15,813 nt of DNA. Origin: REEB481 sp044360435. Lineage in GTDB: Bacteria; Bacteroidota; Bacteroidia; NS11-12g; UBA955. The DNA is taken from assembly GCA_044360435.1 (NCBI GenBank), contig JBIKKI010000048.1:1-15813 (forward strand). The letters run 5' to 3'. Below are positions 6,894 through 13,676 of the stretch, piece by piece. Made by a program: the position numbers and the translations under genes. The notes under the pieces were generated by a model that made no database searches, was not told where the DNA came from, and saw only the letters and a program-made list of their open reading frames with translations. The first letter of the stretch is position 1. Every line of letters starts with the position of its first letter.

Positions 6894-8534
6894 TCAGCGT
6901 GTTCCGAAGTGAATCAGATAGAGTGTATCCACTGCCTTGCCTCGCGTGGCCCGATTCAGAAAGTTCAGTCGCAGGGTAGTAGGGCGGTAATCGGCATAGG
7001 CTTTAAAGATGGTAAAATCACATTGCTCCGCATTCAGGCTGTCCAGCGTGTTCTTTTTGCACAAAGTGTAATAAGGTTTACAAATCCGGATGTCGTTGCC
7101 GTGCCAATACGGACTGATGTGTTCGCTGTAGAATTCAAAAGCGTGGATGTTCGATGCCTGAGGTGCATGCCTGAATTGTTCTATGGGAATGTTCAATTCC
7201 CTGATGTCGCGGGCAGCCACCGCGGGTGCCTCGTAACGCAATAAATTTGGGTAGAAATAGCTGTTCATCTGGAAGTTCAGGGCCACGGCGGCGAGCACAC
7301 ATGCCAATATCCACTTTTGAAGGCCTGTTCCCTGGTGTTTTTTCCAGAATAAGGCCATGGATGCCCAAAAAATAACAACACAGAGCAACAATGCCCAGAA
7401 CCTTAAATCCTGCGGTGGAAAAATGAATATCGGGATGGCCAAAGCCAGCAGCAACATCACCGGTGGAAACAGCTGGAATGCGGCAAGGAACCAACGCGCG
7501 GATTTTGTTTTCTGCTCCAGCTGTTCCTTCAGAAAACCAGCCAGAAACATGGCCGCAAACGGATAACACACGAATACATAATGCGGTAACTTATAATGGG
7601 AAAGGGATAATGCTGCGAAGGGCAGCAGCCAGCCACTCAGACTGATGAATTCAGCTTGCGTGGACATGGACTGAAAGCGGCTGCGCATCCATGTGCTGAC
7701 CTTCACATATAAAGCCCAGATTACAGCAAGGCTCCAGGGTGCAAATGACCAAAGGAAAATATGCGTGAAATAGAAATAGCCGGCGTCGTTCGACCACACA
7801 TTCTCGCCGGTGATGCGCCCAAAGCTTTGCGTCCACAGGAAAAAGTAAGGGCCTTCCCAACCGTATTGTCGGTATAATCCCACGAACATGGGCAGGAGCA
7901 GGATGCCTATCAGCAGCAAACCCAAAATCCAAACCGGACGAAAAATCTGTTTCCATTCGCGGCGCAACAGCCAATGCCCGCCCAGGGCCATGGCCGGTGC
8001 GATCAATCCTATCGGACCTTTGCTCATCATGGCCAAGGCAATTCCGCTGAAGCCTGCGATGAAATGCAGCGCCTTTCCAGAGTTGCTGAAACGGTCCAGC
8101 TGCCAAACGGCGAACACCACAAAACCTGCGAGTAGCGTATCGGTACGCACATCATTGTTGAACTGATACCAAGCCAGGCTGCTCCCCAGGATGATGGCAG
8201 CCAGCAATCCGGTTTTGCGGTCGTACCAGCGCTCCGTGAGCCGAAAGAGGCTGTACAATCCCAATAATGTAACCAGGAAGCTGGGCAGTTTATAAACCAG
8301 GTTGCCCGGCCCGAAGATTTTGAACAGGAGGGCAGACAGCCAAAACAAAAGCGGCGGTTTGTCCAGATAATTTTCGCCGCGGTGCATCACTTCCAGAAAA
8401 CTTCCTGAATCGGCCATTTCACGGCTGATGGAAGCGTATTGCGAGGCATCTACATCCATCACATCCACCCATAAACCAGGCAGATAAGCCAGGAATACAA
8501 GGGCCATCAACCCGTAAAGTGATTTTTCGCGCAT
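6894..8534 (-). CDS. ArnT/PMT-like membrane glycosyltransferase
   Basis: A 546-aa polytopic membrane protein of the dolichyl-phosphate-mannose/ArnT-like (GT-C fold) superfamily, which moves a sugar from a lipid-phosphate carrier to lipid A, lipid or protein at the outer face of the inner membrane. After the first membrane helix comes an acidic D-V-D motif (Asp27, Asp29) in VMDVDASQYASISREM, the expected position of the catalytic acidic residue. YLDKPPLLFWL (56-66) and MSKGPIG (170-176) are family hallmarks. About eleven to thirteen hydrophobic helices extend to residue 430, followed by a soluble C-terminal tail of about 115 residues. Donor and acceptor are unknown. A TAAATTTG box lies 4 nt before the ATG. 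coaD follows 24 nt downstream. Confidence 0.87.
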   Translation of the reverse strand: MREKSLYGLMALVFLAYLPGLWVDVMDVDASQYASISREMADSGSFLEVMHRGENYLDKPPLLFWLSALLFKIFGPGNLVYKLPSFLVTLLGLYSLFRLTERWYDRKTGLLAAIILGSSLAWYQFNNDVRTDTLLAGFVVFAVWQLDRFSNSGKALHFIAGFSGIALAMMSKGPIGLIAPAMALGGHWLLRREWKQIFRPVWILGLLLIGILLLPMFVGLYRQYGWEGPYFFLWTQSFGRITGENVWSNDAGYFYFTHIFLWSFAPWSLAVIWALYVKVSTWMRSRFQSMSTQAEFISLSGWLLPFAALSLSHYKLPHYVFVCYPFAAMFLAGFLKEQLEQKTKSARWFLAAFQLFPPVMLLLALAIPIFIFPPQDLRFWALLLCVVIFWASMALFWKKHQGTGLQKWILACVLAAVALNFQMNSYFYPNLLRYEAPAVAARDIRELNIPIEQFRHAPQASNIHAFEFYSEHISPYWHGNDIRICKPYYTLCKKNTLDSLNAEQCDFTIFKAYADYRPTTLRLNFLNRATRGKAVDTLYLIHFGTR

Positions 8535-8538
8535 GCCG

Positions 8539-8546
8539 CAAATTTA
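8539..8546 (-). promoter_or_regulatory. -7 box (TAAATTTG) of the glycosyltransferase gene
   Basis: An exact TAnnTTTG match on the minus strand, 4 nt before the ATG at 8534, which predicts a leaderless mRNA. No exact -33 TTG is present; a TTC lies 19 nt upstream (8566-8568), inside the left arm of the repeat element. Confidence 0.55.
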
Positions 8547-8551
8547 ACGGA

Positions 8552-8668
8552 GGGTGAGCGGAGTCGAACCCGCCGTGAACGGAATGAAGTAAAGGTGATG
8601 CGTTGTGGTCCTTGGGTTCGGCTCCGCGCAATTGCCGAGAATGTTGGGTTCGGCTCCGCTCACCCAAC
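8552..8668. repeat. REP-like element: inverted pair plus a third copy
   Basis: Arms at 8552-8571 and 8646-8665 are inverted copies, complementary at 19 of 20 positions. A third copy at 8612-8627 shares a 16-nt perfect direct repeat with 8644-8659. Each copy is an imperfect palindrome with a CGG-CT-CCG core; the copy at 8643-8668 has GTTGGGT and ACCCAAC as 7-bp outer arms. The layout fits a REPIN-type element (two REPs in inverted orientation around a short spacer). No transposase lies nearby. It fills most of the 148-bp gap between the DUF4139 gene and the glycosyltransferase gene; the right copy begins 15 nt after the DUF4139 stop and could form a 3'-end hairpin. No U tract follows. Confidence 0.7.
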
Positions 8669-8682
8669 AGTGACTGCATGGC

Positions 8683-10377
8683 TCAATACCCCAGCAATTC
8701 CAGCTCTTTGGGATATACTACCCGGTAGCGAACCCTGATTTTTTGGGTTTCGGCAGGTTTCAGCGTGAGTTTCCAGGTGAGCTGCCCGCTTTCTTTATCC
8801 TGAATGGTTTTTACTCCGTTCGGGGTTTCAAATTTTACTTCGTCGATGCGGATTTCTTCTGAAGTTGAAACAGGAATCTGATCCCGGATTTCCAAGTTGA
8901 TGGATTCTTTGTTGGTATTGTTCAGCTGAATTTCATACCCCAGTTCCATGGATTTTTTCCCACCCACCAACTGACGCGTGGCGTAATTGCGAATCAACTT
9001 CCGTTCTGTGAGCACTTTTTTATCCTTGCCAAACGACAGCTTTAACGTGTCGGTTTCCGGGTTCAAATTCAGCTGGCTTTGTCCGGTGAAGCTTCCTCTA
9101 AAAAACAGATTCGCCGGCCCGGGCAATAGGTTTAATTCCTGCCAGCCCGTTACATCCGCCACCAGGAACACGCTTTTTTCCAATTTGGGAATGGTGTAAT
9201 AGCTGAAGTTGCCGGGCAGCGCATATTCCTTCAGGGAGACCAGCTGAATTTTGCCATCCGCAGGAATGGTGTAGGGAAGGGCAATTTCATAATCTACCGC
9301 AATGGCACTGCTGTTCACGGCAATCAGGTTGCCCAGTGTTTGGGTGTTCAGCGACTTGCGCAGCCGATCCTGCCGCTGGTCGTCCATGTCTTCTTCCGTG
9401 CGCGACATCACCGCAACTCCGGCCATTTCTTGCTGAACAGGCGGGGCATTTTGCATCCTGACGTCTTCCTCGTAGCCGTAATTCTCGTAGTTTTTACTTC
9501 TGAAGCCGAACCCATCGTTTTTCTGTAGTACCGGCAGGTTGCTGCTGGTGTTTGGGGTTCCGGTGCTCAGGATGAGCGGCACCTGATTCCATTCCTCTCC
9601 GGAATTCTGGTACACACTTGCTTTGCTGATCACGCGCACCGGCTGATTGATGCCCTCGGCACGCAAATCATACAAAGGACTCCAACCGGCGTTTTGAACC
9701 AGGTAGGTGCATTCAATTTCCGTGGCTGTGGCTTGTTCGCTCGCCAGTTGCAGCACGATTTCGCCGGTAAGTTTGCTGGAATTTCCGGAGCGTTCGGCAA
9801 TTTGGTTCCGCAGTTTATTTACCTGCTCCTGCAGCTTGCCCATGCGCTGTACCACATCGAAATGCTCCTCCCGGATTTGATTCATGCGCACGCGGAACAA
9901 GTCGGCCACCTTTTGCAGTTCGGCCGCGTTCACCCCGTTCTGACTTCCGCCAATACTTCGGTTGTTCAGGAAAATCTCAGATTCCTTTTCCAGCACATTT
10001 TTCCGGGTTTCCAGCCTGCGTATCTCGGTTTCCAGCATGGCCACAGAATCCTGCCAAACCCTGATTTGCTGTGGCAGTTTCACCGGAACCATATAGTTAT
10101 TCCTGTAGGTAGCACTCAGCACCGCTACATTGTTGGTGCTGGAAACCTGAATGCTGGAAGCATTGATGTTTGGGGACAGGTTGCCCAGAATGATTTCACT
10201 CACACCCTTGGGAAGTTCGGTTCGTGCGCTGCGATACACTTCGGCTCCCTGCAGGTACAGTTTCACCCGCACAATCCGTGTTGGTGTCAATGGATCCTGA
10301 TACTGTGCAGCAAGTGGTTCCATCAATCCGGCCAAGCCCAGCAGGGGCAGAACTGCCGACAAAAGCGTGCTTTTCAT
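8683..10377 (-). CDS. Secreted DUF4139 protein (MuiA family)
   Basis: A 564-aa protein with a signal peptide (residues 1-25, cleavage near PLAAQ). An N-terminal DUF4140-like beta domain (about 36-100) includes YLQGAEVYRSARTELPKG. A heptad-rich coiled coil follows (about 103-198). The DUF4139 domain (about 215-555) has the hallmarks NAGWSPLYDLRA (229-240), EEWNQVPLILSTGTP (261-275) and GWQELNLLPGPANLFFRGSF (411-430). A low-complexity linker lies at about 285-340. Members are called mucoidy inhibitor A-like, but their biochemical role is unknown; the protein is probably periplasmic or envelope-associated. The ATG at 10377 was chosen because it starts the signal peptide; the upstream extension of the frame to 10755 is antisense to rsmD. 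A one-mismatch -7 box (TAATTTCG, 10383-10390) lies 5 nt before the ATG. Confidence 0.88.
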   Translation of the reverse strand: MKSTLLSAVLPLLGLAGLMEPLAAQYQDPLTPTRIVRVKLYLQGAEVYRSARTELPKGVSEIILGNLSPNINASSIQVSSTNNVAVLSATYRNNYMVPVKLPQQIRVWQDSVAMLETEIRRLETRKNVLEKESEIFLNNRSIGGSQNGVNAAELQKVADLFRVRMNQIREEHFDVVQRMGKLQEQVNKLRNQIAERSGNSSKLTGEIVLQLASEQATATEIECTYLVQNAGWSPLYDLRAEGINQPVRVISKASVYQNSGEEWNQVPLILSTGTPNTSSNLPVLQKNDGFGFRSKNYENYGYEEDVRMQNAPPVQQEMAGVAVMSRTEEDMDDQRQDRLRKSLNTQTLGNLIAVNSSAIAVDYEIALPYTIPADGKIQLVSLKEYALPGNFSYYTIPKLEKSVFLVADVTGWQELNLLPGPANLFFRGSFTGQSQLNLNPETDTLKLSFGKDKKVLTERKLIRNYATRQLVGGKKSMELGYEIQLNNTNKESINLEIRDQIPVSTSEEIRIDEVKFETPNGVKTIQDKESGQLTWKLTLKPAETQKIRVRYRVVYPKELELLGY

Positions 10378-10419
10378 GCCTTCGAAATTACGACGCACCT
10401 TTGGTGTTGTGAACGGAAA

Positions 10420-10437
10420 TATCATGCTCCTATGATA
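10420..10437. repeat. Palindrome between rsmD and the DUF4139 gene
   Basis: TATCAT and ATGATA are 6-bp arms around a 6-nt centre, with further CGG/CCG pairing possible outside a small internal loop. It lies in the 89-bp gap, 30 bp upstream of the probable DUF4139 -7 box. It may be an operator or an rsmD 3' hairpin; no strong U tract follows. Confidence 0.3.
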
Positions 10438-10466
10438 CCGGTTAGCATGGCCAGGTAAATGCCGTA

Positions 10467-10994
10467 TTAATTTTTTTGGAAGAAACTCAGGGCGCTGCGT
10501 CCGTATTGTCTGCCCTCTTTTGGCTGTGGATCTGGAAACAGGATGTCCGGCCGATGTTCCAGAATAAACCAGCCACCGGGTTTCAGCAAAGGAAAGGTTC
10601 TGGAAGGCAGCAGTTGTATTCCAGGTAAATCGTAGGGCGGGTCGGCAAATACCAGGTCGAACGACCCGGGCTGGAATCGGGCAAGTTCCTGCAGCACATC
10701 GGCGCAGCGCAGTTCCCAATGTTCCAGTGCCCATTCTTTTTGCACTTGCTGCCAAATCCGTTGATTCTTGCGGTCGCGGTCCACAGAAACGACGTGACAG
10801 CCTCGCGACAGGAACTCCAGCGATACAATACCTGAACCGGCAAAAAGATCGAGTACCTTTAAATCTTCCAGTGATAATTGCTGTTCCAGCCGGCCGAACA
10901 GTGCCTCTCGCATTAAATCGGTGGTGGGCTTCACCTGTTCAGGAAATACGGTTTTCAGGGTTTTTCCGGCCAGTTCCCCGCCTATGATGCGCAT
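10467..10994 (-). CDS. rsmD: 16S rRNA (guanine-966-N2) methyltransferase
   Basis: SAM-dependent methyltransferase that modifies G966 of 16S rRNA in the assembling 30S subunit. At 175 aa it is slightly shorter than E. coli RsmD. The N-terminal MRIIGGELAGKTL and the KPTTDLMREALF segment (22-33) are RsmD hallmarks. The SAM-binding motif I is VLDLFAGSG (47-55), and the catalytic DPPY is at residues 118-121. The start overlaps the DUF3822 stop by 13 bp, indicating translational coupling or at least co-transcription. Confidence 0.95.
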   Translation of the reverse strand: MRIIGGELAGKTLKTVFPEQVKPTTDLMREALFGRLEQQLSLEDLKVLDLFAGSGIVSLEFLSRGCHVVSVDRDRKNQRIWQQVQKEWALEHWELRCADVLQELARFQPGSFDLVFADPPYDLPGIQLLPSRTFPLLKPGGWFILEHRPDILFPDPQPKEGRQYGRSALSFFQKN

Positions 10995-11716
10995 ACCGGT
11001 GTTTTGGCCAGCAAATACAATAGTAAAGGATCTGGTGGCAATGATTCGCCAACCAGTGCGCGGATGCCATCGTAGGAAAATGCACCGAAAAAGCGGAAAT
11101 AGGAGGTGAAGTTTCGGTAAGCTTTGAAGTCATCCGGACTGTTCAGCAACAATTCGCACACCGCATCCTCAACAGGAATTCCGAGGTCGCGCAGGGCTGC
11201 AACCAGGAAATACAAAACAGCATGTTCGTTCTCTGCGTGGTGCTTCTGATAGTAGGCAAGTTGCCCTCCGTTGAAAATCACCACGTGTACCTGTTCATCG
11301 AGCAACATCACCAGGCTGTAGTTCTGCGTGCCGGCATGTGCTGCACGTTCTTTGGTAATGTGGTACAAAACTTCAGCCAAGGGAATGCGCAGGGCTTCCG
11401 GTGGAGCAGGAAAAGCAGTCACCAGAATCAGGTTGTCCAGGTTTTTTTCCTGAAGCACTTCTGATTCTACCCAGGGCAAGGCTTTGAGCCCGGAGAAGGC
11501 CGCAGGTATGAAACTGCTTTCCGCATCCAGATCCAACTTTGGAATCAGCGTTGATGCTTCTTCGCCTTCACGTATTTCGTAGTAAGAAGGATGGCCGTCC
11601 GTATCCCAACCCAGACAAAACACTTTGCCATCGTGCACGGCCATGCGCATTTCCTGAGCCGACTCGCGACTTTTGAATTGCCAAAATACCCTTGATGATT
11701 CAGGCTTTTCCGCCAT
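10982..11716 (-). CDS. DUF3822 family protein
   Basis: A 244-aa soluble protein with no signal peptide. I assign it to DUF3822, a Bacteroidota family of unknown function, from its length, its position directly before rsmD, and the central pattern QNYSLVMLLDEQVHVVIFNG (131-150) followed by a Tyr/Phe-rich segment and RNFTSYFRFFGAF (201-213). No catalytic motif is evident. The ATG at 11716 was chosen because upstream codons run through the divergent ABC promoter region and over its 5' end; a TATCTTTG box sits 5 nt before this ATG. The stop overlaps the rsmD start by 13 bp, and as I recall this DUF3822-rsmD pairing is common in the phylum. A link to ribosome maturation is inferred from context only. 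Confidence 0.78.
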   Translation of the reverse strand: MAEKPESSRVFWQFKSRESAQEMRMAVHDGKVFCLGWDTDGHPSYYEIREGEEASTLIPKLDLDAESSFIPAAFSGLKALPWVESEVLQEKNLDNLILVTAFPAPPEALRIPLAEVLYHITKERAAHAGTQNYSLVMLLDEQVHVVIFNGGQLAYYQKHHAENEHAVLYFLVAALRDLGIPVEDAVCELLLNSPDDFKAYRNFTSYFRFFGAFSYDGIRALVGESLPPDPLLLYLLAKTPVCAS

Positions 11717-11721
11717 TTGGG

Positions 11722-11748
11722 CAAAGATAAATCCAAAACCTGCATCAA
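11722..11748 (-). promoter_or_regulatory. Promoter of DUF3822-rsmD (TTG, 16 nt, TATCTTTG)
   Basis: An exact -7 box TATCTTTG at 11722-11729 lies 5 nt before the ATG, with a TTG at 11746-11748 as a -33 candidate at 16-nt spacing, slightly under the usual 17-23. The predicted transcript is nearly leaderless. Confidence 0.55.
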
Positions 11749-11765
11749 TGTTCGGGTTTCCGCAC

Positions 11766-11777
11766 GGGTGCGCACCC
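11766..11777. repeat. 12-bp perfect palindrome between divergent genes
   Basis: GGGTGC-GCACCC is a perfect self-complementary 12-mer in the 145-bp gap between the DUF3822 and ABC-exporter genes, 18 bp upstream of the DUF3822 -33 candidate. The position suits a regulator acting on one or both promoters, but no regulator gene is nearby. Confidence 0.4.
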
Positions 11778-11861
11778 CATGCACGCCGGACTGAATTTTG
11801 GGCAAACAGATGTGGTGGTGGCGCGTTTCTGCCGGAAAATATTCCCAACTTTGCCGCCCTT

Positions 11862-13628
11862 ATGTCGAAACCTCCTTTTTGGAAACAAGTGGACTGGAAG
11901 CTCTTACGCCGGGTTTTATTGATTGCCAGGCCCTTTCGTCCGTTGCTGAGGATTTCGGCCGTGCTCACCATCGTGCAGGGGTTGTTGGTTGGTTTGCAGC
12001 CTTACCTTATCCAACAAACACTGGACGTTCAGGTGGCGGGCCGCGATGTGTCGGGCATTGCGCGCATGAGCCTGATTCTGCTTGGGCTGGTAATGCTTCA
12101 GGCGCTGATTACCTTCCTTTCCGGATATTTCAGCGCCCGGGCCGGACAGGAAGTGGTGCGTACCCTGCGCAATTACGTGTACGAACACCTGGTGGCCCTG
12201 CGCATGAAGTTCTACGATAAAACACCTGTGGGAACTTTGGTTACACGAACCATCAGCGACATCGAAACCATCGCCGATCTCTTTTCCGCCGGATTGATCA
12301 CCATTGCCGGAGATATATTTCAATTGCTGGTTATCCTGTTCTTCATGTTTTGGATGAATTGGAAACTCACCCTCATCTCGTTATCCGTTCTGCCCATTTT
12401 GTTGTATGCGGCGCAAAAGTTCCGCATTGGCGTGCGCGACAGTTTTCAGGAAGTACGCGCTCAGGTGGCCAGGCTCAATGCATTTGTACAAGAACGCATC
12501 ACAGGCATGCAGGTGGTGCAATTGTTCCACAGGGAAGATGCTGAGTTTAAGCGCTTTGAACAGATTAACCGCGATCATCGGGAAGCACATGTGAAGGGCG
12601 TGTTCTACTATTCTGTGTTTTTTCCGGTGGTGGAACTGATTGTGGCCCTCACCTTTGCCCTGCTGGTGTGGTATGGTGCTCAGGGCATGTTGGCAGGAAC
12701 AGTTGCCTTCGGTGAAATTACCGCCTTCATCTTGTTTATCAATTTGTTTTTCAGGCCGGTACGCGCGGTAGCAGATCGCTTCAACAACATTCAGATGGGT
12801 CTGGTTGCCGTGGAGCGTATCTTTAAGCTGATGGATGAAACCGAAAACCGCGAGCAGCAAGGAACCCTTAATGCCGATCAGCTGCGCGGAGACATCCGTT
12901 TTGAACGCGTGAACTTTTCATATGAAGCCTCTACACCTGTGCTTCATGACCTGAGCTTTCATCTGGAATCAGGTAAAACCCTGGCCATTGTTGGTCCTAC
13001 AGGTGCCGGAAAAACCTCCATCATCGGACTGCTCAGCCGCTTTTATGAACATCAGCAGGGGCAGATTCTGATGGATGGAGTGAACATCGAATCTTATCGC
13101 CTGGAAAGCCTGCGCCGGAAAATCGCTGTGGTATTGCAGGATGTCTTTCTGTTCTCAGGTTCCGTGTATGACAACATGCGGATGAAAGATCCGGAGGTTT
13201 CAGAAGCGCAACTGGCAGCGGTGGCCCGTTCCATCGGGGCGTACGAGTTTATTGAGCAATTGCCGGGCGGATTCGCCTTTAATGTGATGGAACGAGGTTC
13301 TGCCCTGTCCGTGGGGCAACGACAACTGATCAGTTTCATCAGGGCCCTGAGTACAGATCCTGCAGTCATCATTCTGGATGAAGCCACCAGCAGCGTGGAC
13401 AGCGAAACAGAAGCGCTTATCCAGAAAGCCATTGGCAAAATGCTCGAAGGAAGAACCGGGATTGTCATCGCACACCGGCTGAGCACCATTAAAAACGCGG
13501 ATTACATCATGGTGCTCGACCAGGGCCGCTGTGTGCAATGGGGAACACATGAAGCATTGCTGGAAACTTCGGGATTGTACCAAACCTTATACCGCAGCCA
13601 GTTTGGAATGAAACAGACAGAAAGCTGA
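11862..13628 (+). CDS. ABC exporter half-transporter (MdlB/MsbA-like)
   Basis: A 588-aa inner-membrane exporter subunit with a fused membrane domain (six helices, about 27-325) and ATPase domain (about 345-588). The ATPase shows Walker A GPTGAGKTS (378-386), Q-loop Gln426, signature LSVGQ (482-486), Walker B VIILDE with catalytic Glu507, and H-loop His538, so it should be active. The Val in the signature in place of LSGGQ resembles MdlB/YheH-type subunits, which often pair with a second half-transporter; no partner is encoded here, so it may homodimerise. Substrate unknown (drug, lipid or peptide). The ATG at 11862 was chosen because the frame's upstream extension overlaps the DUF3822 start and lacks family-like sequence; a one-mismatch -7 box (CAACTTTG, 11846-11853) precedes it. 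The M1 peptidase gene follows after 48 nt. Confidence 0.92.
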   Translation: MSKPPFWKQVDWKLLRRVLLIARPFRPLLRISAVLTIVQGLLVGLQPYLIQQTLDVQVAGRDVSGIARMSLILLGLVMLQALITFLSGYFSARAGQEVVRTLRNYVYEHLVALRMKFYDKTPVGTLVTRTISDIETIADLFSAGLITIAGDIFQLLVILFFMFWMNWKLTLISLSVLPILLYAAQKFRIGVRDSFQEVRAQVARLNAFVQERITGMQVVQLFHREDAEFKRFEQINRDHREAHVKGVFYYSVFFPVVELIVALTFALLVWYGAQGMLAGTVAFGEITAFILFINLFFRPVRAVADRFNNIQMGLVAVERIFKLMDETENREQQGTLNADQLRGDIRFERVNFSYEASTPVLHDLSFHLESGKTLAIVGPTGAGKTSIIGLLSRFYEHQQGQILMDGVNIESYRLESLRRKIAVVLQDVFLFSGSVYDNMRMKDPEVSEAQLAAVARSIGAYEFIEQLPGGFAFNVMERGSALSVGQRQLISFIRALSTDPAVIILDEATSSVDSETEALIQKAIGKMLEGRTGIVIAHRLSTIKNADYIMVLDQGRCVQWGTHEALLETSGLYQTLYRSQFGMKQTES

Positions 13629-13647
13629 TTGCTGCATCTGCGTCGGA

Positions 13648-13660
13648 AATTGATGCAATT
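13648..13660. repeat. Small palindrome in the ABC-M1 gap
   Basis: AATTG and CAATT form 5-bp arms around ATG, 16 nt before the M1 peptidase start. TGCAT or its complement recurs five times between 13633 and 13689. It may be coincidence or a short operator. Confidence 0.25.
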
Positions 13661-13676
13661 CCTGCATTTTTGTTGC

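Noticed and set aside
8552..8668. Possible CRISPR array or tRNA in the repeat-rich gap
   Set aside because: The copies are in mixed orientation with unequal spacing, only three in number, and no tRNA cloverleaf or conserved TTCGA T-loop context can be folded.
8643..8668. Intrinsic terminator after the DUF4139 gene
   Set aside because: The hairpin is good but no U tract follows on the minus strand; it is better described as a REP-like unit.
10378..10755. N-terminal extension of the DUF4139 protein by 126 residues
   Set aside because: It is antisense-frame sequence across rsmD on the same strand in another frame, lacks family similarity, and would bury a clear signal peptide starting at 10377.
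11673..11861. Upstream extension of the ABC exporter
   Set aside because: The extra 63 residues are Cys/Pro-rich with no family resemblance, overlap the DUF3822 start, and cover the intergenic region holding both promoters.
11717..11971. Upstream extension of the DUF3822 protein by 85 residues
   Set aside because: It would run through its own -7 box and over the 5' end of the ABC gene; the sequence is low in family-like features.
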